The notes under the pieces: model-generated
What the model was told of the DNA's origin: nothing
Database searches by the model: none
What the model saw: only the letters and a program-made list of their open reading frames with translations
Made by a program: the position numbers and the translations under genes
Shown: positions 1-10,049 of the stretch, piece after piece
Position numbering within the stretch: position 1 is the stretch's first letter
How the letters are laid out: the number at the start of each line of letters is the position of its first letter
NCBI GenBank assembly: GCA_025992855.1
Contig: DAJPGB010000001.1
Span: 372,001-436,000, forward strand
Reading direction: 5' to 3'
Length of the DNA stretch: 64,000 bases
Source: Coriobacteriaceae bacterium
GTDB lineage: Bacteria > Actinomycetota > Coriobacteriia > Coriobacteriales > Coriobacteriaceae

Positions 1-1645
1 TCGGGCTCACTCGCTTCGCTTGATCGCTTCGTCCGGAGCCTCGCCCTCGTGCGGACCGGATTTCCCTGGTCCGCGGGCCGCGCTCCATCACGGGGACGTC
101 CAGAACCCCGCCGAGCCACCCCCATCCGTCGCCCCGTCGGTCGTAGCGCCGCGTGCGCGGTGCAGGAATGTCTGCCTGCTGCGCGTCGGCTACGCCTCCC
201 GGCCTCGCCTTAGCCCCCGACTGACCCTGGGAGGATTAGCCTTGCCCAGGAAACCTCGGGTTCACGGCGGACGAGTTACTCTCTCGTCTCTCGCTACTCA
301 TGCCAGCATTCTCACTCCCATGCGCTCCACCGCCGGTCGCCCGGCGGCTTCGCCGCCCATGGGAAGCTCCCCTACCGATTCTGAAAGTCAAAATCCCGCC
401 GCTTCGGTGTCCAGCTTAGCCCCGTGTATTGTCGGCGCATGTCCACTCGACCAGTGAGCTGTTACGCACTCTTTGAATGCATGGCTGCTTCTAAGCCAAC
501 ATCCTGGTTGTCTGGGCGGACGCACATCCTTTGCCACTCGGCTGGAACTTGGGGACCTTAGCGGGCGGTCCGGGCTGTTTCCCTCTCGAGCACACAGCTT
601 AGCCCACATGCTCTGACTGCCGCGCTCTGGGCCGCCGGCATTCGGAGTTCGGTTGGATTCGGTAGGCGGCGAAGCCCCCTCGTCCATCCGGTGCTCTACC
701 TCCGGCGGTGAACGCGCGACGCTAGCCCTAAAGCTATTTCGGGGAGAACGAGATATCTCCGGGTTTGATTGGCCTTTCACCCCTATCCGCAGGTCATCGC
801 CGCCGTTTTCAACCGACGTGCGTTCGGCCCTCCACGGGGTCTTACCCCCGCTTCAGCCTGCCCACGGATAGCTCACCCGGCTTCGCGTCCGCGGCGCGGG
901 ACTCAAGTCGCCCTGTTAAGGCTCGCTTTCGCTCCGGCTCCCTTTCGGTTAACCTCGCCCCGCGCCAGCGACTCGCTGGCTCATTCTACAAAAGGCACGC
1001 CGTCACAACTGAAAAGTTGCTCCGACTGCTCGTGGGCGCACGGTTTCAGGTACTGTTTCACTCCCCTCCCGGGGTGCTTTTCACCTTTCCCTCACGGTAC
1101 TGGTGCGCTATCGGTCACAGGGTAGTACTCAGGCTTGGATGGTGGTCCACCCAGGTTCGGACCGGGTTTCACGTGCCCGGCCCTACTCAGGGACCGCGTC
1201 GCGCCGTCCGGTCTGGGTTCGCGTACGGGGCTGTCACCCGCTGCGGCCGGCCCTCCCATGCCGTTCCGCTCCCCAGCCGGACCTGCGCCCGGGGGCGGCA
1301 GCCCCCGGATGCGCGGCCCTGCAACCCCGTCGGCGGAACCCCTGCCGGGTATGCCCGCTCGACGGTTTGGCCATCGGTCCCCTTTCGCTCGCCGCTACTC
1401 GGGGAGTCTCGAGATTGATTTCCTCTCCTCCGGGTACTTAGATGTTTCAGTTCCCCGGGTTGTCCTCCCGGCCCCTATGTGTTCGGGGTCGGGATATCCG
1501 TACTGCTACGGATGGGTTCGCCCATTCGGAGACCCCCGGGTCGAAGGATGTGTGCTCCTCGCCGGGGATTATCGCAGCTTGCCGCGTCCTTCATCGGCTC
1601 CCTGTGCCAAGGCATCCGCCGTGCGCCCGTGGTATCTTGCGGGAC
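1..1645 (-). rRNA. rrl: 23S ribosomal RNA, 5' part (runs off window start)
   Basis: Large-subunit rRNA read on the minus strand. The 5' end is placed near 1645, about 20 nt before the conserved GCACGGCGGATGCCTTGGC (minus strand), which corresponds to the start of domain I; exact end uncertain by some 10 nt. Roughly the first 1650 nt of about 2950 are present and the 3' part lies outside the window. The apparent open frames here are shadows. The first 130 bases have long GC-rich complementary stretches in the position of the helix-54 insertion typical of high-GC Gram-positive 23S rRNA (inference from position). 5S rRNA is not in the window. Confidence 0.97.
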
Positions 1646-3548
<1,903 letters not shown>

Positions 3549-4076
3549 TATATGGGCTTCGAGCCCGTCCGGTCCTCTCAGTCATTCGCTGATCGGTTCC
3601 GTTCGATTCATATGGTTCTATTAGATAGGAAAAGGAATTTCTCGGGGCCGCCTCTCGGCGGCCTTGCGAAAAACAAATCCAAGTTAGACCATTTCAAATG
3701 GTTCGATGTCTGCCCGGATGCGACACATCTGGTGTGTCCATCCTCGCAGTATCCGGTTCTCAAGGTGCACGCCCCGCGGTCCATCCGGTTCGACCGGGCC
3801 GCGCGGCAAGGAGATATATTGCCAGACCGGAGGGCCCCCGGGGGCGGGAATCCAGCACTCCATATTTTGTTCACAAATGAATAGAACCCTCAGTTGCTTC
3901 ACTGAGGCCGTATTCGAAGCAGCAGCTTCTGATATTGGCGATGACCAGCTGGTTTAAAGGTGTTAAGGCATCGGTCATCTCTGGAGCGCCACTTTACTCC
4001 AAAAGCATCAGCTATTTGTTTCCCGTCGGTAAAAGGCAGATTTTGTTCGCCAAGCGTTCTTATATATAGAGAAGTT
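3549..4076 (-). promoter_or_regulatory. rRNA operon leader and probable promoter region
   Basis: About 530 bp upstream of 16S with no convincing gene. It contains several stems: GGCCGCC/GGCGGCC at 3646-3663, GGATG-GACACA paired with TGTGTC-CATCC at 3716-3743, and a CCTCAGT/ACTGAGG hairpin around 3887-3907. On the minus strand a CTTGAGAACCGGATACTG segment (about 3748-3765) resembles the leader sequence seen upstream of actinobacterial 16S genes. No clean -35/-10 pair could be chosen, so promoter position is not asserted. Confidence 0.5.
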
Positions 4077-4147
4077 CGGGTTCGAACCCGTGCCGCGGCA
4101 ACAAAAAAGCGACCAACCGGAGTCGATCGCTTTCTATTCTATGGTGG
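4077..4147 (-). repeat. Solo copy of tRNA-Lys 3' flank (T-arm palindrome, terminator, CCA end)
   Basis: This 71 bp matches 5360-5431, the sequence immediately downstream of tRNA-Lys, at roughly 80% by eye: GGGTTCGAACCC palindrome, GCCGCGGC block, a terminator-like hairpin (AAGCGAC/TCGATCGCTT with T-run on the minus strand), and TCTATTCTATGGTGG, which includes the complement of the tRNA CCA end. No intact tRNA body adjoins this copy. Together with the copy beside tRNA-Lys it brackets the traX-like gene, as the displaced end of a tRNA-integrated segment would. Confidence 0.7.
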
Positions 4148-4325
4148 AGCATCCAGAAGATGCTTCCGAACTCGTTTTCTCGGTGCCATTCATGCTTTCG
4201 AAGCATCGTTCGACCTTCGCAGCCTCATGTTTTGAGGATCTGCCGTGTTTATCACTGTTATTAATGAGTGTGCGGAAGTGATCCTCATACAGATACGTGC
4301 GATCCGCCAGAGAACTGAGAAGCAT
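4134..4325 (-). CDS. Small unassigned open frame, possible gene remnant
   Basis: A 63-residue open frame downstream of the TraX-family gene; the frame stays open for about 20 more codons upstream of its first ATG. No family is recognised. The predicted protein is hydrophilic with no membrane segment, and its end overlaps the tRNA-Lys-flank copy at 4077-4147. There is no strong Shine-Dalgarno. It may be the decayed end of a longer gene or no gene at all. Listed because the base composition is AT-rich like the neighbouring TraX gene. Confidence 0.2.
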   Translation of the reverse strand: MLLSSLADRTYLYEDHFRTLINNSDKHGRSSKHEAAKVERCFESMNGTEKTSSEASSGCSTIE

Positions 4326-4434
4326 CTTTCTGCAGCCCTCGTTGTCTATCCTCGCATCTCTCAGGTCTTCCGGAAATTCACAAGCAGTCTTAGGGTCAGT
4401 TTGTTTCTGCTTTCAGAGACTTGTTTGAGAGTTA

Positions 4435-5232
4435 TTAAAGACAGTTCAAAACAATAAGTGAGACACCATAAAGCAGAGCAAGATGTGCCGGATAGAAAAT
4501 GTAGAAGAAGTATTTCAGCTTCAGCCCTCGCTTGCCATTATAAAGATTGATAAGCAGCAACGAAACGACCGCGGCAGCAACATCAGGATTAAATACATTA
4601 GCTGTAGCAAACTCAAATCCGCCGCCAACTATATGGCATGACGAAAGGAGCACTGCGCATACTGCAGCAAAGAACATCTTGGCCTTGCTGTCGTGGAATA
4701 AATAGAATGCAGCCACAAGCAGAATGCCATACACGCCGCCATCTAGTTTAGTGTATTCAGCTGCCAGTGCTGTCAAAACAATCAGAGCAATTTCTGCGAT
4801 GTGCCTCTTCCATTTTGAAAGACTTTGTATCTTTTCCAGAATAATCAAAAAGACCAAGGAAAGCAGGAGCTCGCACATAACATTTTGTTGCCGAAGGTCA
4901 AAGAGTTGCCCGGTTTGAACGAAATCGTATATGGGCTCCGCAATGATTGCGAAGACAAGCATATTTCGCAGGTACTTCTTTATGTCATGAGTATGCAAAA
5001 ATCCCTCAACTATCAAAAAGCAAAATAAGGGAAATGCAATTCTGCCAAGAACATGAAGCACATCCGAAGCCTCGCTTAGAATCGCCCACTGCTCGTCTGA
5101 TATCTGATTGTACGATGCGTGAGTCATGATTCCATTGGTCAGGACGATCCTGCTTACATGATCGAGAACCATCGAAATGGCCGCTATTATCTTTAATGTG
5201 CTGCCGCTAATTCCGTATCTATCTGTTTTCAT
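4435..5232 (-). CDS. TraX-family integral membrane protein (putative acyltransferase)
   Basis: A 265-residue polytopic membrane protein. The N-terminal GSTLKIIAAISMVLDHVSRI and the downstream GRIAFPLFCFLIVEGFLHT segments are hallmarks of the TraX family, whose F-plasmid founder acetylates pilin and which is common as a stand-alone chromosomal gene in Firmicutes and Actinobacteria. About seven to eight hydrophobic segments are visible. A good ribosome binding site (AAAGGAAAACGAAATG) supports the start. Composition is clearly more AT-rich than the flanking purine genes. The gene lies between two copies of the tRNA-Lys 3' flank, suggesting acquisition by integration at that tRNA. Actual substrate unknown. 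Confidence 0.85.
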   Translation of the reverse strand: MKTDRYGISGSTLKIIAAISMVLDHVSRIVLTNGIMTHASYNQISDEQWAILSEASDVLHVLGRIAFPLFCFLIVEGFLHTHDIKKYLRNMLVFAIIAEPIYDFVQTGQLFDLRQQNVMCELLLSLVFLIILEKIQSLSKWKRHIAEIALIVLTALAAEYTKLDGGVYGILLVAAFYLFHDSKAKMFFAAVCAVLLSSCHIVGGGFEFATANVFNPDVAAAVVSLLLINLYNGKRGLKLKYFFYIFYPAHLALLYGVSLIVLNCL

Positions 5233-5250
5233 TTCGTTTTCCTTTCTTTG

Positions 5251-5269
5251 GGTGGGCCGTCAGGGGTTC
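5251..5269 (-). repeat. 19-bp direct repeat of the tRNA-Lys 3' end (att-like)
   Basis: GGTGGGCCGTCAGGGGTTC occurs here and inside tRNA-Lys at 5427-5445, same orientation. The match begins in the T-loop and runs through the acceptor strand toward CCA, which is the part of a tRNA usually duplicated by tyrosine-recombinase integration. It lies directly upstream of the TraX ribosome binding site. The perfect 19-bp identity is read directly; its origin as an att site is inference. Confidence 0.75.
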
Positions 5270-5382
5270 AGCCTGCTCCGCAGGCGGCCGCTGCGGCGCT
5301 TCGCGCCTTGCGCGCTGCGCTGGCAAACGCTCACGCGTTTACTCAGCTCCGCGCCCCGACGGGTTCGAACCCGTGGCGCGGC
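5270..5382. repeat. Hairpin cluster and T-arm palindrome downstream of tRNA-Lys
   Basis: A run of small perfect stems: GCCTGC/GCAGGC (about 5271-5285), CGC-TTCG-CG near 5297, and AAACGCTCACGCGTTT (5325-5340). They are followed by a palindrome CCGCGCC-CCG-ACGGGTTCGAACCCGT-GGCGCGG at 5349-5381 whose core equals the tRNA T-arm core. Similar clusters sit at the tRNA-Gly and tRNA-Ser loci with the same conserved lead-in (TTTACGCTC...CCCTGGCGGGTTCGA at those loci; TTTACTCAGCTCC here). Function unknown. Confidence 0.7.
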
Positions 5383-5383
5383 A

Positions 5384-5417
5384 ATAAAAAAGCGGCCGGC
5401 ATCCGCCAGTCGCTTTT
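5384..5417 (-). terminator. Terminator after tRNA-Lys
   Basis: On the minus strand, AAAAGCGACTGGCGGATGCC and the following bases fold as a stem (5391-5414) and run into TTTTTT. It lies about 10 nt beyond the tRNA CCA end. Confidence 0.75.
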
Positions 5418-5425
5418 CTATTCTA

Positions 5426-5501
5426 TGGTGGGCCGTCAGGGGTTCGAACCCTGGACCTTGGGATTAAAAGTCCCCTGCTCTGCCAGCTGAGCTAACGGCC
5501 C
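5426..5501 (-). tRNA. tRNA-Lys (anticodon TTT)
   Basis: A 76-nt cloverleaf. The acceptor stem pairs GGGCCGT with ACGGCCC, the anticodon loop is CTTTTAA (anticodon TTT), and the T-arm is CAGGG-TTCGAAC-CCCTG. The 3' CCA is encoded. A partial direct copy of its 3' end lies at 5251-5269 and an inverted T-arm core at 5361-5372. Confidence 0.97.
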
Positions 5502-5529
5502 GCGGGTGGCATTGTACCACGGTCTGGGA

Positions 5530-6810
5530 CTATTCCCAACTCCATTGGCCGTTCTGGAAAATCACAACTTCACGTCCATCAGGCGTAATGCCCTTAATAT
5601 CGATGTCGTCCGTGCCGATCATAAAATCGACGTGCGCGCTCGAGACGTTAACGCCATGCTCCAGGAGCTCTTCCTTGGACATGTCGTACCCACCCTCGAT
5701 GCATTCGGGGAAACCGACACCTAGCGCGAGATGGCAGCTAGCGTTCTCGTCATAGAGCGTGTCATAGAACAGAACGCCGCTTTCGCGGATCGGAGTGTTC
5801 TTGGAAATGAGCGCGACCTCGCCCAGATGAGCGGCACCTTCATCGGTGTCAATAATGCTCGCAAGCGTCGCCTTGCCCACACGGGCATCGTAGTCCACTA
5901 CGCGGCCGGCCTCGAACTTAATCCAAAAATCGTCAACCTTGTTACCGTGGTGAATGAGCGGCATAGCCGAATACACGATACCGTCGGCACGCATACGATC
6001 AGGCGAGGTGAAGACCTCCTCGGTGGGGATGTTGGGGAAGAAGGGGTGTCCATCGGGCGTCTTACCCTTGCCGCCGGCCCACTCGTGACCCTTCGTCATG
6101 CCAATCGTCAGATCGGTTCCATTTGCCGCGGTGTAATGTAGGCGGTCAAAACGATTGTCGTTCAGGAAACGCAGGTTCTTTTCGAATGCCGCGTCATGAA
6201 GCTCCCAGTCGCTCTCCGGGTCCTGGCCATCGGCACGAGCGGTGTGCAGAATCGCATTCCACAGCTTATAGATTGCAACCTCATCGGCGTCTCCCGGGAA
6301 CACCTCGCGCGCCCATGCCACGACCGGAGCGCCAGCGATGCACCACGGGTTGATGTTGTAGTCCAGTCCACGGCGGAAGACCTTGCACTGCGTATTCCTT
6401 GCCTTAGAAGCTGCAGCAGGCTTGGCGGGATCGATGCCCTTAAGGGCGGCAGGGTCCGCACCCTCGATAAAGATAAAGCAGGCGCCGTCCTGGGCCAGGG
6501 AATCCAGCTGCAGGCGCTTCCACTCGGGCGTCTGCTCAAAATAGCTTTTATCGACATGCTCGTACGTGAGCCTCGTCACGGCATCATCGGCCCAAATGAC
6601 CGTCACGTGACCAGCGCCGGCGGCATAAGCCTCCGCGACCACCACGCGGGCAAAGGGCGCGCACTCGACCGGAGACTGAACGACAACCTCCTGGCCGGGC
6701 TTGACGTTTACGCCCTTGCGGACAACCAGGCGCGCATAGTTTTTAATCTTGGGCTCCAGGGCCTTCATGCCCTCCAGAGCTTCTTCGACCGTCAGGGCAG
6801 CTCGAATCAT
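5530..6810 (-). CDS. M29-family aminopeptidase (AmpS/PepS type)
   Basis: A cytosolic metallo-exopeptidase that removes N-terminal residues from peptides. The protein is about 426 residues, the family's usual length. Recognisable metal-ligand blocks are NIPTEEVFTSPD (Glu), HLGEVAL (Glu), the ENASCHLALG His, and SSAHVDFMIGTDDIDI (His and Asp) near the C terminus. An ATG lies four codons further upstream at 6822, but a GGAG Shine-Dalgarno is placed 6 nt before the second ATG, so 6810 is chosen. The gene is monocistronic, preceded by the terminator of the gene above. Specificity cannot be read from sequence. Confidence 0.93.
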   Translation of the reverse strand: MIRAALTVEEALEGMKALEPKIKNYARLVVRKGVNVKPGQEVVVQSPVECAPFARVVVAEAYAAGAGHVTVIWADDAVTRLTYEHVDKSYFEQTPEWKRLQLDSLAQDGACFIFIEGADPAALKGIDPAKPAAASKARNTQCKVFRRGLDYNINPWCIAGAPVVAWAREVFPGDADEVAIYKLWNAILHTARADGQDPESDWELHDAAFEKNLRFLNDNRFDRLHYTAANGTDLTIGMTKGHEWAGGKGKTPDGHPFFPNIPTEEVFTSPDRMRADGIVYSAMPLIHHGNKVDDFWIKFEAGRVVDYDARVGKATLASIIDTDEGAAHLGEVALISKNTPIRESGVLFYDTLYDENASCHLALGVGFPECIEGGYDMSKEELLEHGVNVSSAHVDFMIGTDDIDIKGITPDGREVVIFQNGQWSWE

Positions 6811-6836
6811 GTGCCACTCCATCTATCTATAGAACA

Positions 6837-6869
6837 GTAAAAAGGCGCGCCGCTAAAACGACGCGCCTT
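6837..6869 (-). terminator. Terminator downstream of purC-membrane protein unit
   Basis: Minus strand AAGGCGCGTCG-TTTTAG-CGGCGCGCCTTTTT: a strong GC stem followed by a T-run, 30 nt after the membrane protein stop codon. Confidence 0.85.
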
Positions 6870-6899
6870 ATATCTTAGCGATATGTATGAATACAAACG

Positions 6900-7475
6900 C
6901 TACTTCTTCTTGGAGTCCTTCTTGTCCTCCTCGGCAGCCGCGCGCTCAATAAGAGCGTTGAGCTTGTTCTCGGACATGCCCTCGGCCTGCGTGCGGTACA
7001 TGTTGCGCAGGGGACGGATACGAACGAAGTCGTAGATAAAGTCACCCAGGATGATGACATAGGACAAAACGATGCCGACCATCTGGACGGGGCTGGACAC
7101 CGTGCCGCCGGGAGCGAAGTAGAGCGAAGCCCAAATTGCCACGACGAGTACCATGCCGATGGCGAGCACGGCCCACCAGATACGACGGCGCTTGGTGTAG
7201 TCCTCATCCTGCTTGAGGAGGATATTCGACACCGTGTAGATGCGATCCTCGCGGGCACGCTGTTTGGCCTTGCGGGCGCGCTTTTCCTCCTTGGAAAGAC
7301 CTTCCAGGTTTTCGCCCTTCTCGAGCTCCTTGCGGCGTGCCTTGGATGATGCCGGCACGACGCGAACGGAGCTCGCTGCCTGGCGGGCGGGCTTAGCAGA
7401 TGCGGCGGACTTGCGCGCAACCCCGGTAACTTCGTGGGATTGCGTGCGCTTGTTCGTGGCGCTACGGGTACTCAC
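6900..7475 (-). CDS. Unknown two-TM membrane protein with basic N-terminal region
   Basis: A 191-residue protein of no family I can name with confidence. The first 100 residues are rich in Ala, Lys, Arg and Ser and contain the charged stretch KEEKRARKAKQRARE, probably cytosolic and coiled. Two hydrophobic segments follow (around residues 100-120 and 130-150), and the tail is Lys/Glu-rich. The start is GTG, overlapping the end of purC by a few bases and preceded by AAGGAG within purC, so the two genes are translationally coupled. Terminated by the strong hairpin just downstream. Co-transcription with purC does not by itself indicate a purine role. Confidence 0.8.
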   Translation of the reverse strand: MSTRSATNKRTQSHEVTGVARKSAASAKPARQAASSVRVVPASSKARRKELEKGENLEGLSKEEKRARKAKQRAREDRIYTVSNILLKQDEDYTKRRRIWWAVLAIGMVLVVAIWASLYFAPGGTVSSPVQMVGIVLSYVIILGDFIYDFVRIRPLRNMYRTQAEGMSENKLNALIERAAAEEDKKDSKKK

Positions 7476-8363
7476 TTATGCGTTCTCCTTCATGCTTGTG
7501 AACTGGGAGCCCGTGATGATCTGGAAGGCCTCGCGATAGCGCTCGGACGTGCCATCGATGACCTCGGCGGGCAGGTGCGGGGTCTCCCCCGTCATATCCC
7601 AGTTGGCTTTGAGCCAATTGCGGACGAATTGCTTGTCGTAGCTGGGCTGAATCTTGCCCTCCTCGTAGCTGGCGGCAGGCCAGAAACGGCTGGAGTCAGG
7701 CGTGAGGCACTCGTCGATCAGCGTGACCTTGCCATCGATGACACCGAACTCGAACTTGGTGTCGGCAATGATGATGCCACGGGTCGCTGCATACTCGGCG
7801 GCAGCCTTGTAGATCTTGAGGGAAAGGTCGCGAATCTGCGTGGCGATGTCCTCGCCCACGATCTCGCAGCAACGCTCGAACGAGATGTTCTCGTCGTGGT
7901 CACCGATCTCGGCCTTCGTGGACGGCGTAAACAGCGGCTCGGGAAGCTTGGAAGCCTCGGTCAGGCCCTCAGGCAGCTGGATGCCGCAGACGGTGCCGTT
8001 CTCGTCGTAGGTCTTCTTGCCCGAACCGGTCAGATAGCCGCGGACGATGCACTCGATAGGAATCGTCTGGGCCTTCTTAACCAGCATGGCGCGGCCGGCG
8101 AGGTAGTCACGATACTCAGCAAACTCCTCAGGGAAATCCGCCGGGTCGATGGAAACGAGGTGGTTGGGAACGATGTCGGCAAACTTATCGAACCAGAATG
8201 CCGAGATGCGGTTGAGCACCTCTCCCTTAAACGGAATCTCGTCGGGAAGAATGAAGTCGAACGCAGAAATGCGGTCGGTGGCGACCATCAGCAGGTTTTC
8301 ACCGGCATCGTAGATATCACGAACCTTGCCACGGGAATCCGGACGACGCTCCATCGTTGTCAC
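7476..8363 (-). CDS. purC: Phosphoribosylaminoimidazole-succinocarboxamide synthase
   Basis: SAICAR synthetase: joins aspartate to CAIR using ATP in de novo purine synthesis. Family motifs visible are GKVRDIYD, the DRISAFDF block, ECIVRGYLTGSG, and the DTKFEFG...LIDECLTPDSSRFW segment. Length is about 295 residues, as expected for the non-fused eukaryote-like length class. A GTG at 8372 is in frame, but it overlaps the AAGGAG Shine-Dalgarno; the GTG at 8363 sits 8 nt downstream of it and is chosen. purB, purA and purD occur elsewhere in this window, so the pathway is dispersed rather than in one operon. Confidence 0.96.
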   Translation of the reverse strand: MTTMERRPDSRGKVRDIYDAGENLLMVATDRISAFDFILPDEIPFKGEVLNRISAFWFDKFADIVPNHLVSIDPADFPEEFAEYRDYLAGRAMLVKKAQTIPIECIVRGYLTGSGKKTYDENGTVCGIQLPEGLTEASKLPEPLFTPSTKAEIGDHDENISFERCCEIVGEDIATQIRDLSLKIYKAAAEYAATRGIIIADTKFEFGVIDGKVTLIDECLTPDSSRFWPAASYEEGKIQPSYDKQFVRNWLKANWDMTGETPHLPAEVIDGTSERYREAFQIITGSQFTSMKENA

Positions 8364-8472
8364 GTGAGTCACTCCTTACCAAAATACGACAGTAATGCGG
8401 GTTCTTTCCCGCACGTTTTCGCAAACTCGGAGCGGCAGGGACGAAACCCCTCCTTCACCGAATAGCGAAAAG

Positions 8473-10038
8473 CTAGTGCTCCATTGTAGTAGATGCCGCG
8501 TCCGCCGTGTGCTCGCGAGGCAGATGAATCGTAAAAGTCGTACCCTTTCCAAGCTCCGACTCCACGGATATGTAGCCGTGATGGCGCTCGACGATCTGTT
8601 TAGTCACGGCGAGGCCCACGCCCAGACCGCCCGCCTCACGGGCACGGCTGGCATCGGCGCGCCAAAAACGGCCGAAGATGCGCGACAAGTCATCCTTGGC
8701 AATACCGATGCCGGTATCAGAAACGGCGATGCTGACGTGTTTGCGGTCACTGAGCACCGACACCACGACCCAACCGCCCTCGGGGGTGTAGCGCATGGCG
8801 TTGCTCATGAGATTGATGACGCATTGTGTGATCATGTCGGGATCGGCTTCGACGACATCGTCGTGACCTTGGGTCTCGTCAGCAAAGCGCAAGCGCAGAT
8901 CGCGGTCGACAAAAAGGCGCTCCTGGGCATTGACGATGGAACGCACGAAAGGAACCATGTCCACCGGCTCAAGGTTGAGCGGAGCCGTGCTGTTTTCCAT
9001 GCGCGACAGGTCGAGCATCTGCTGCACCAGACGAGCCAGGCGACGCGTCTCGGAAGCAACAGTCTCCAAGTGCTCATCGTCGGTAGGATATACGCCATCC
9101 TGCATGGCCTCGACCGTTGCGAGCATGGCCATAAGCGGCGTGCGAAGTTCGTGAGCCACGTCCGAGGTCAAACGTTTCTCGTGTTTCATATCCTTCTCGA
9201 GCGAAGTGGCCATCTCATCGAATGTCTCGCCCAGTTGATCGATCTCGTCATCGCCGCGCAAGCCCGTACGAGCAGACAGATCGCCATCGCGAATTTGCTT
9301 GGCCGTGCTGGTAATACGGTGAATCGGCTTGGTGAGCATGCGCGACACGAGTGATCCGATAACGACCGAAATGCAAACTGCAACAACCGCAGCAAGGGCC
9401 ATGGCGTTAAAGGTCTTCTCCCTAAACGCAGAATCTGCCTTGGTGAGCAAGGCATCGGAGCCGATGGCCCACAGCTTTACTTGTCCGACATGCTCGCCGG
9501 AAGACGTTATGATTTCGACGTTTGCAACGCTATCGGAGCCGGTGGGAGCCGACGAGACCGGACTATGCGATGCTTTTTTCCCGCTCGAGCTGCTCGACGG
9601 CGATTCGTTCTCGCGCACATCGGCGGTCGCGCTTGCCGAAGGCCATGAGTCGTCATAAACGACAACGCCTTTCTTGTTGACGACCTGCATACCCAAATCG
9701 TCGGACACCAAACTCGATGTCGCGACCGTACGTAGCTCGCCCGCAGTCCAATTGCCGTTTTCCTCATACGACGTCGCAAGCTTTTCGGCAGCGGAATTTG
9801 CGATTTCGACGATATTGGAGCGCGTGTAATCCGAAAAGACCGTGCCCCACACAACAGAGACCACGCCCACCAGCACCAATACCGTCATGAGCGATGTCAG
9901 AGCAAAAGCAAGTGCCATGCGCGAGGGATAGCTCATCGTTGGCCTTGAATCGGAGCGAGGCGTGTTCCAACTAGCCTTGGAACCCGCCTCGCTCTCCTGC
10001 TTGTGCTTTTGTCCGATTTCAAAGCGCGCAGGTGTCAT
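8473..10038 (-). CDS. Membrane sensor histidine kinase
   Basis: The sensor of an OmpR-type two-component pair. Order along the 521 residues: basic N-terminal cytosolic tail; TM helix around 40-65; extracytosolic sensor segment of about 130 residues with a Ser/Asp-rich stretch; second TM near 210-230; HAMP (SRMLTKPIHRITSTAKQI); HisKA with the phosphoacceptor in SDVAHELRTPL; HATPase with N-box NLMSNAMRYTPEG, G1 VSDTGIGI and G2 GGLGVGLAV. It starts 11 bp after the response regulator stop codon, so the two are co-transcribed. Signal unknown. The sensor domain has no recognisable fold by eye. Confidence 0.95.
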   Translation of the reverse strand: MTPARFEIGQKHKQESEAGSKASWNTPRSDSRPTMSYPSRMALAFALTSLMTVLVLVGVVSVVWGTVFSDYTRSNIVEIANSAAEKLATSYEENGNWTAGELRTVATSSLVSDDLGMQVVNKKGVVVYDDSWPSASATADVRENESPSSSSSGKKASHSPVSSAPTGSDSVANVEIITSSGEHVGQVKLWAIGSDALLTKADSAFREKTFNAMALAAVVAVCISVVIGSLVSRMLTKPIHRITSTAKQIRDGDLSARTGLRGDDEIDQLGETFDEMATSLEKDMKHEKRLTSDVAHELRTPLMAMLATVEAMQDGVYPTDDEHLETVASETRRLARLVQQMLDLSRMENSTAPLNLEPVDMVPFVRSIVNAQERLFVDRDLRLRFADETQGHDDVVEADPDMITQCVINLMSNAMRYTPEGGWVVVSVLSDRKHVSIAVSDTGIGIAKDDLSRIFGRFWRADASRAREAGGLGVGLAVTKQIVERHHGYISVESELGKGTTFTIHLPREHTADAASTTMEH

Positions 10039-10049
10039 ATGTGATTTCC

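Noticed and set aside
4148..4220. Possible degenerate tRNA next to the solo tRNA-Lys flank
   Set aside because: GAGTTCGG and a CCACCA end are present, but no cloverleaf can be formed and no anticodon arm is seen.
5251..5432. CRISPR array, because of clustered short repeats near tRNA-Lys
   Set aside because: Repeats are different small palindromes with no constant repeat unit and spacer length, and there are no cas genes in the window.
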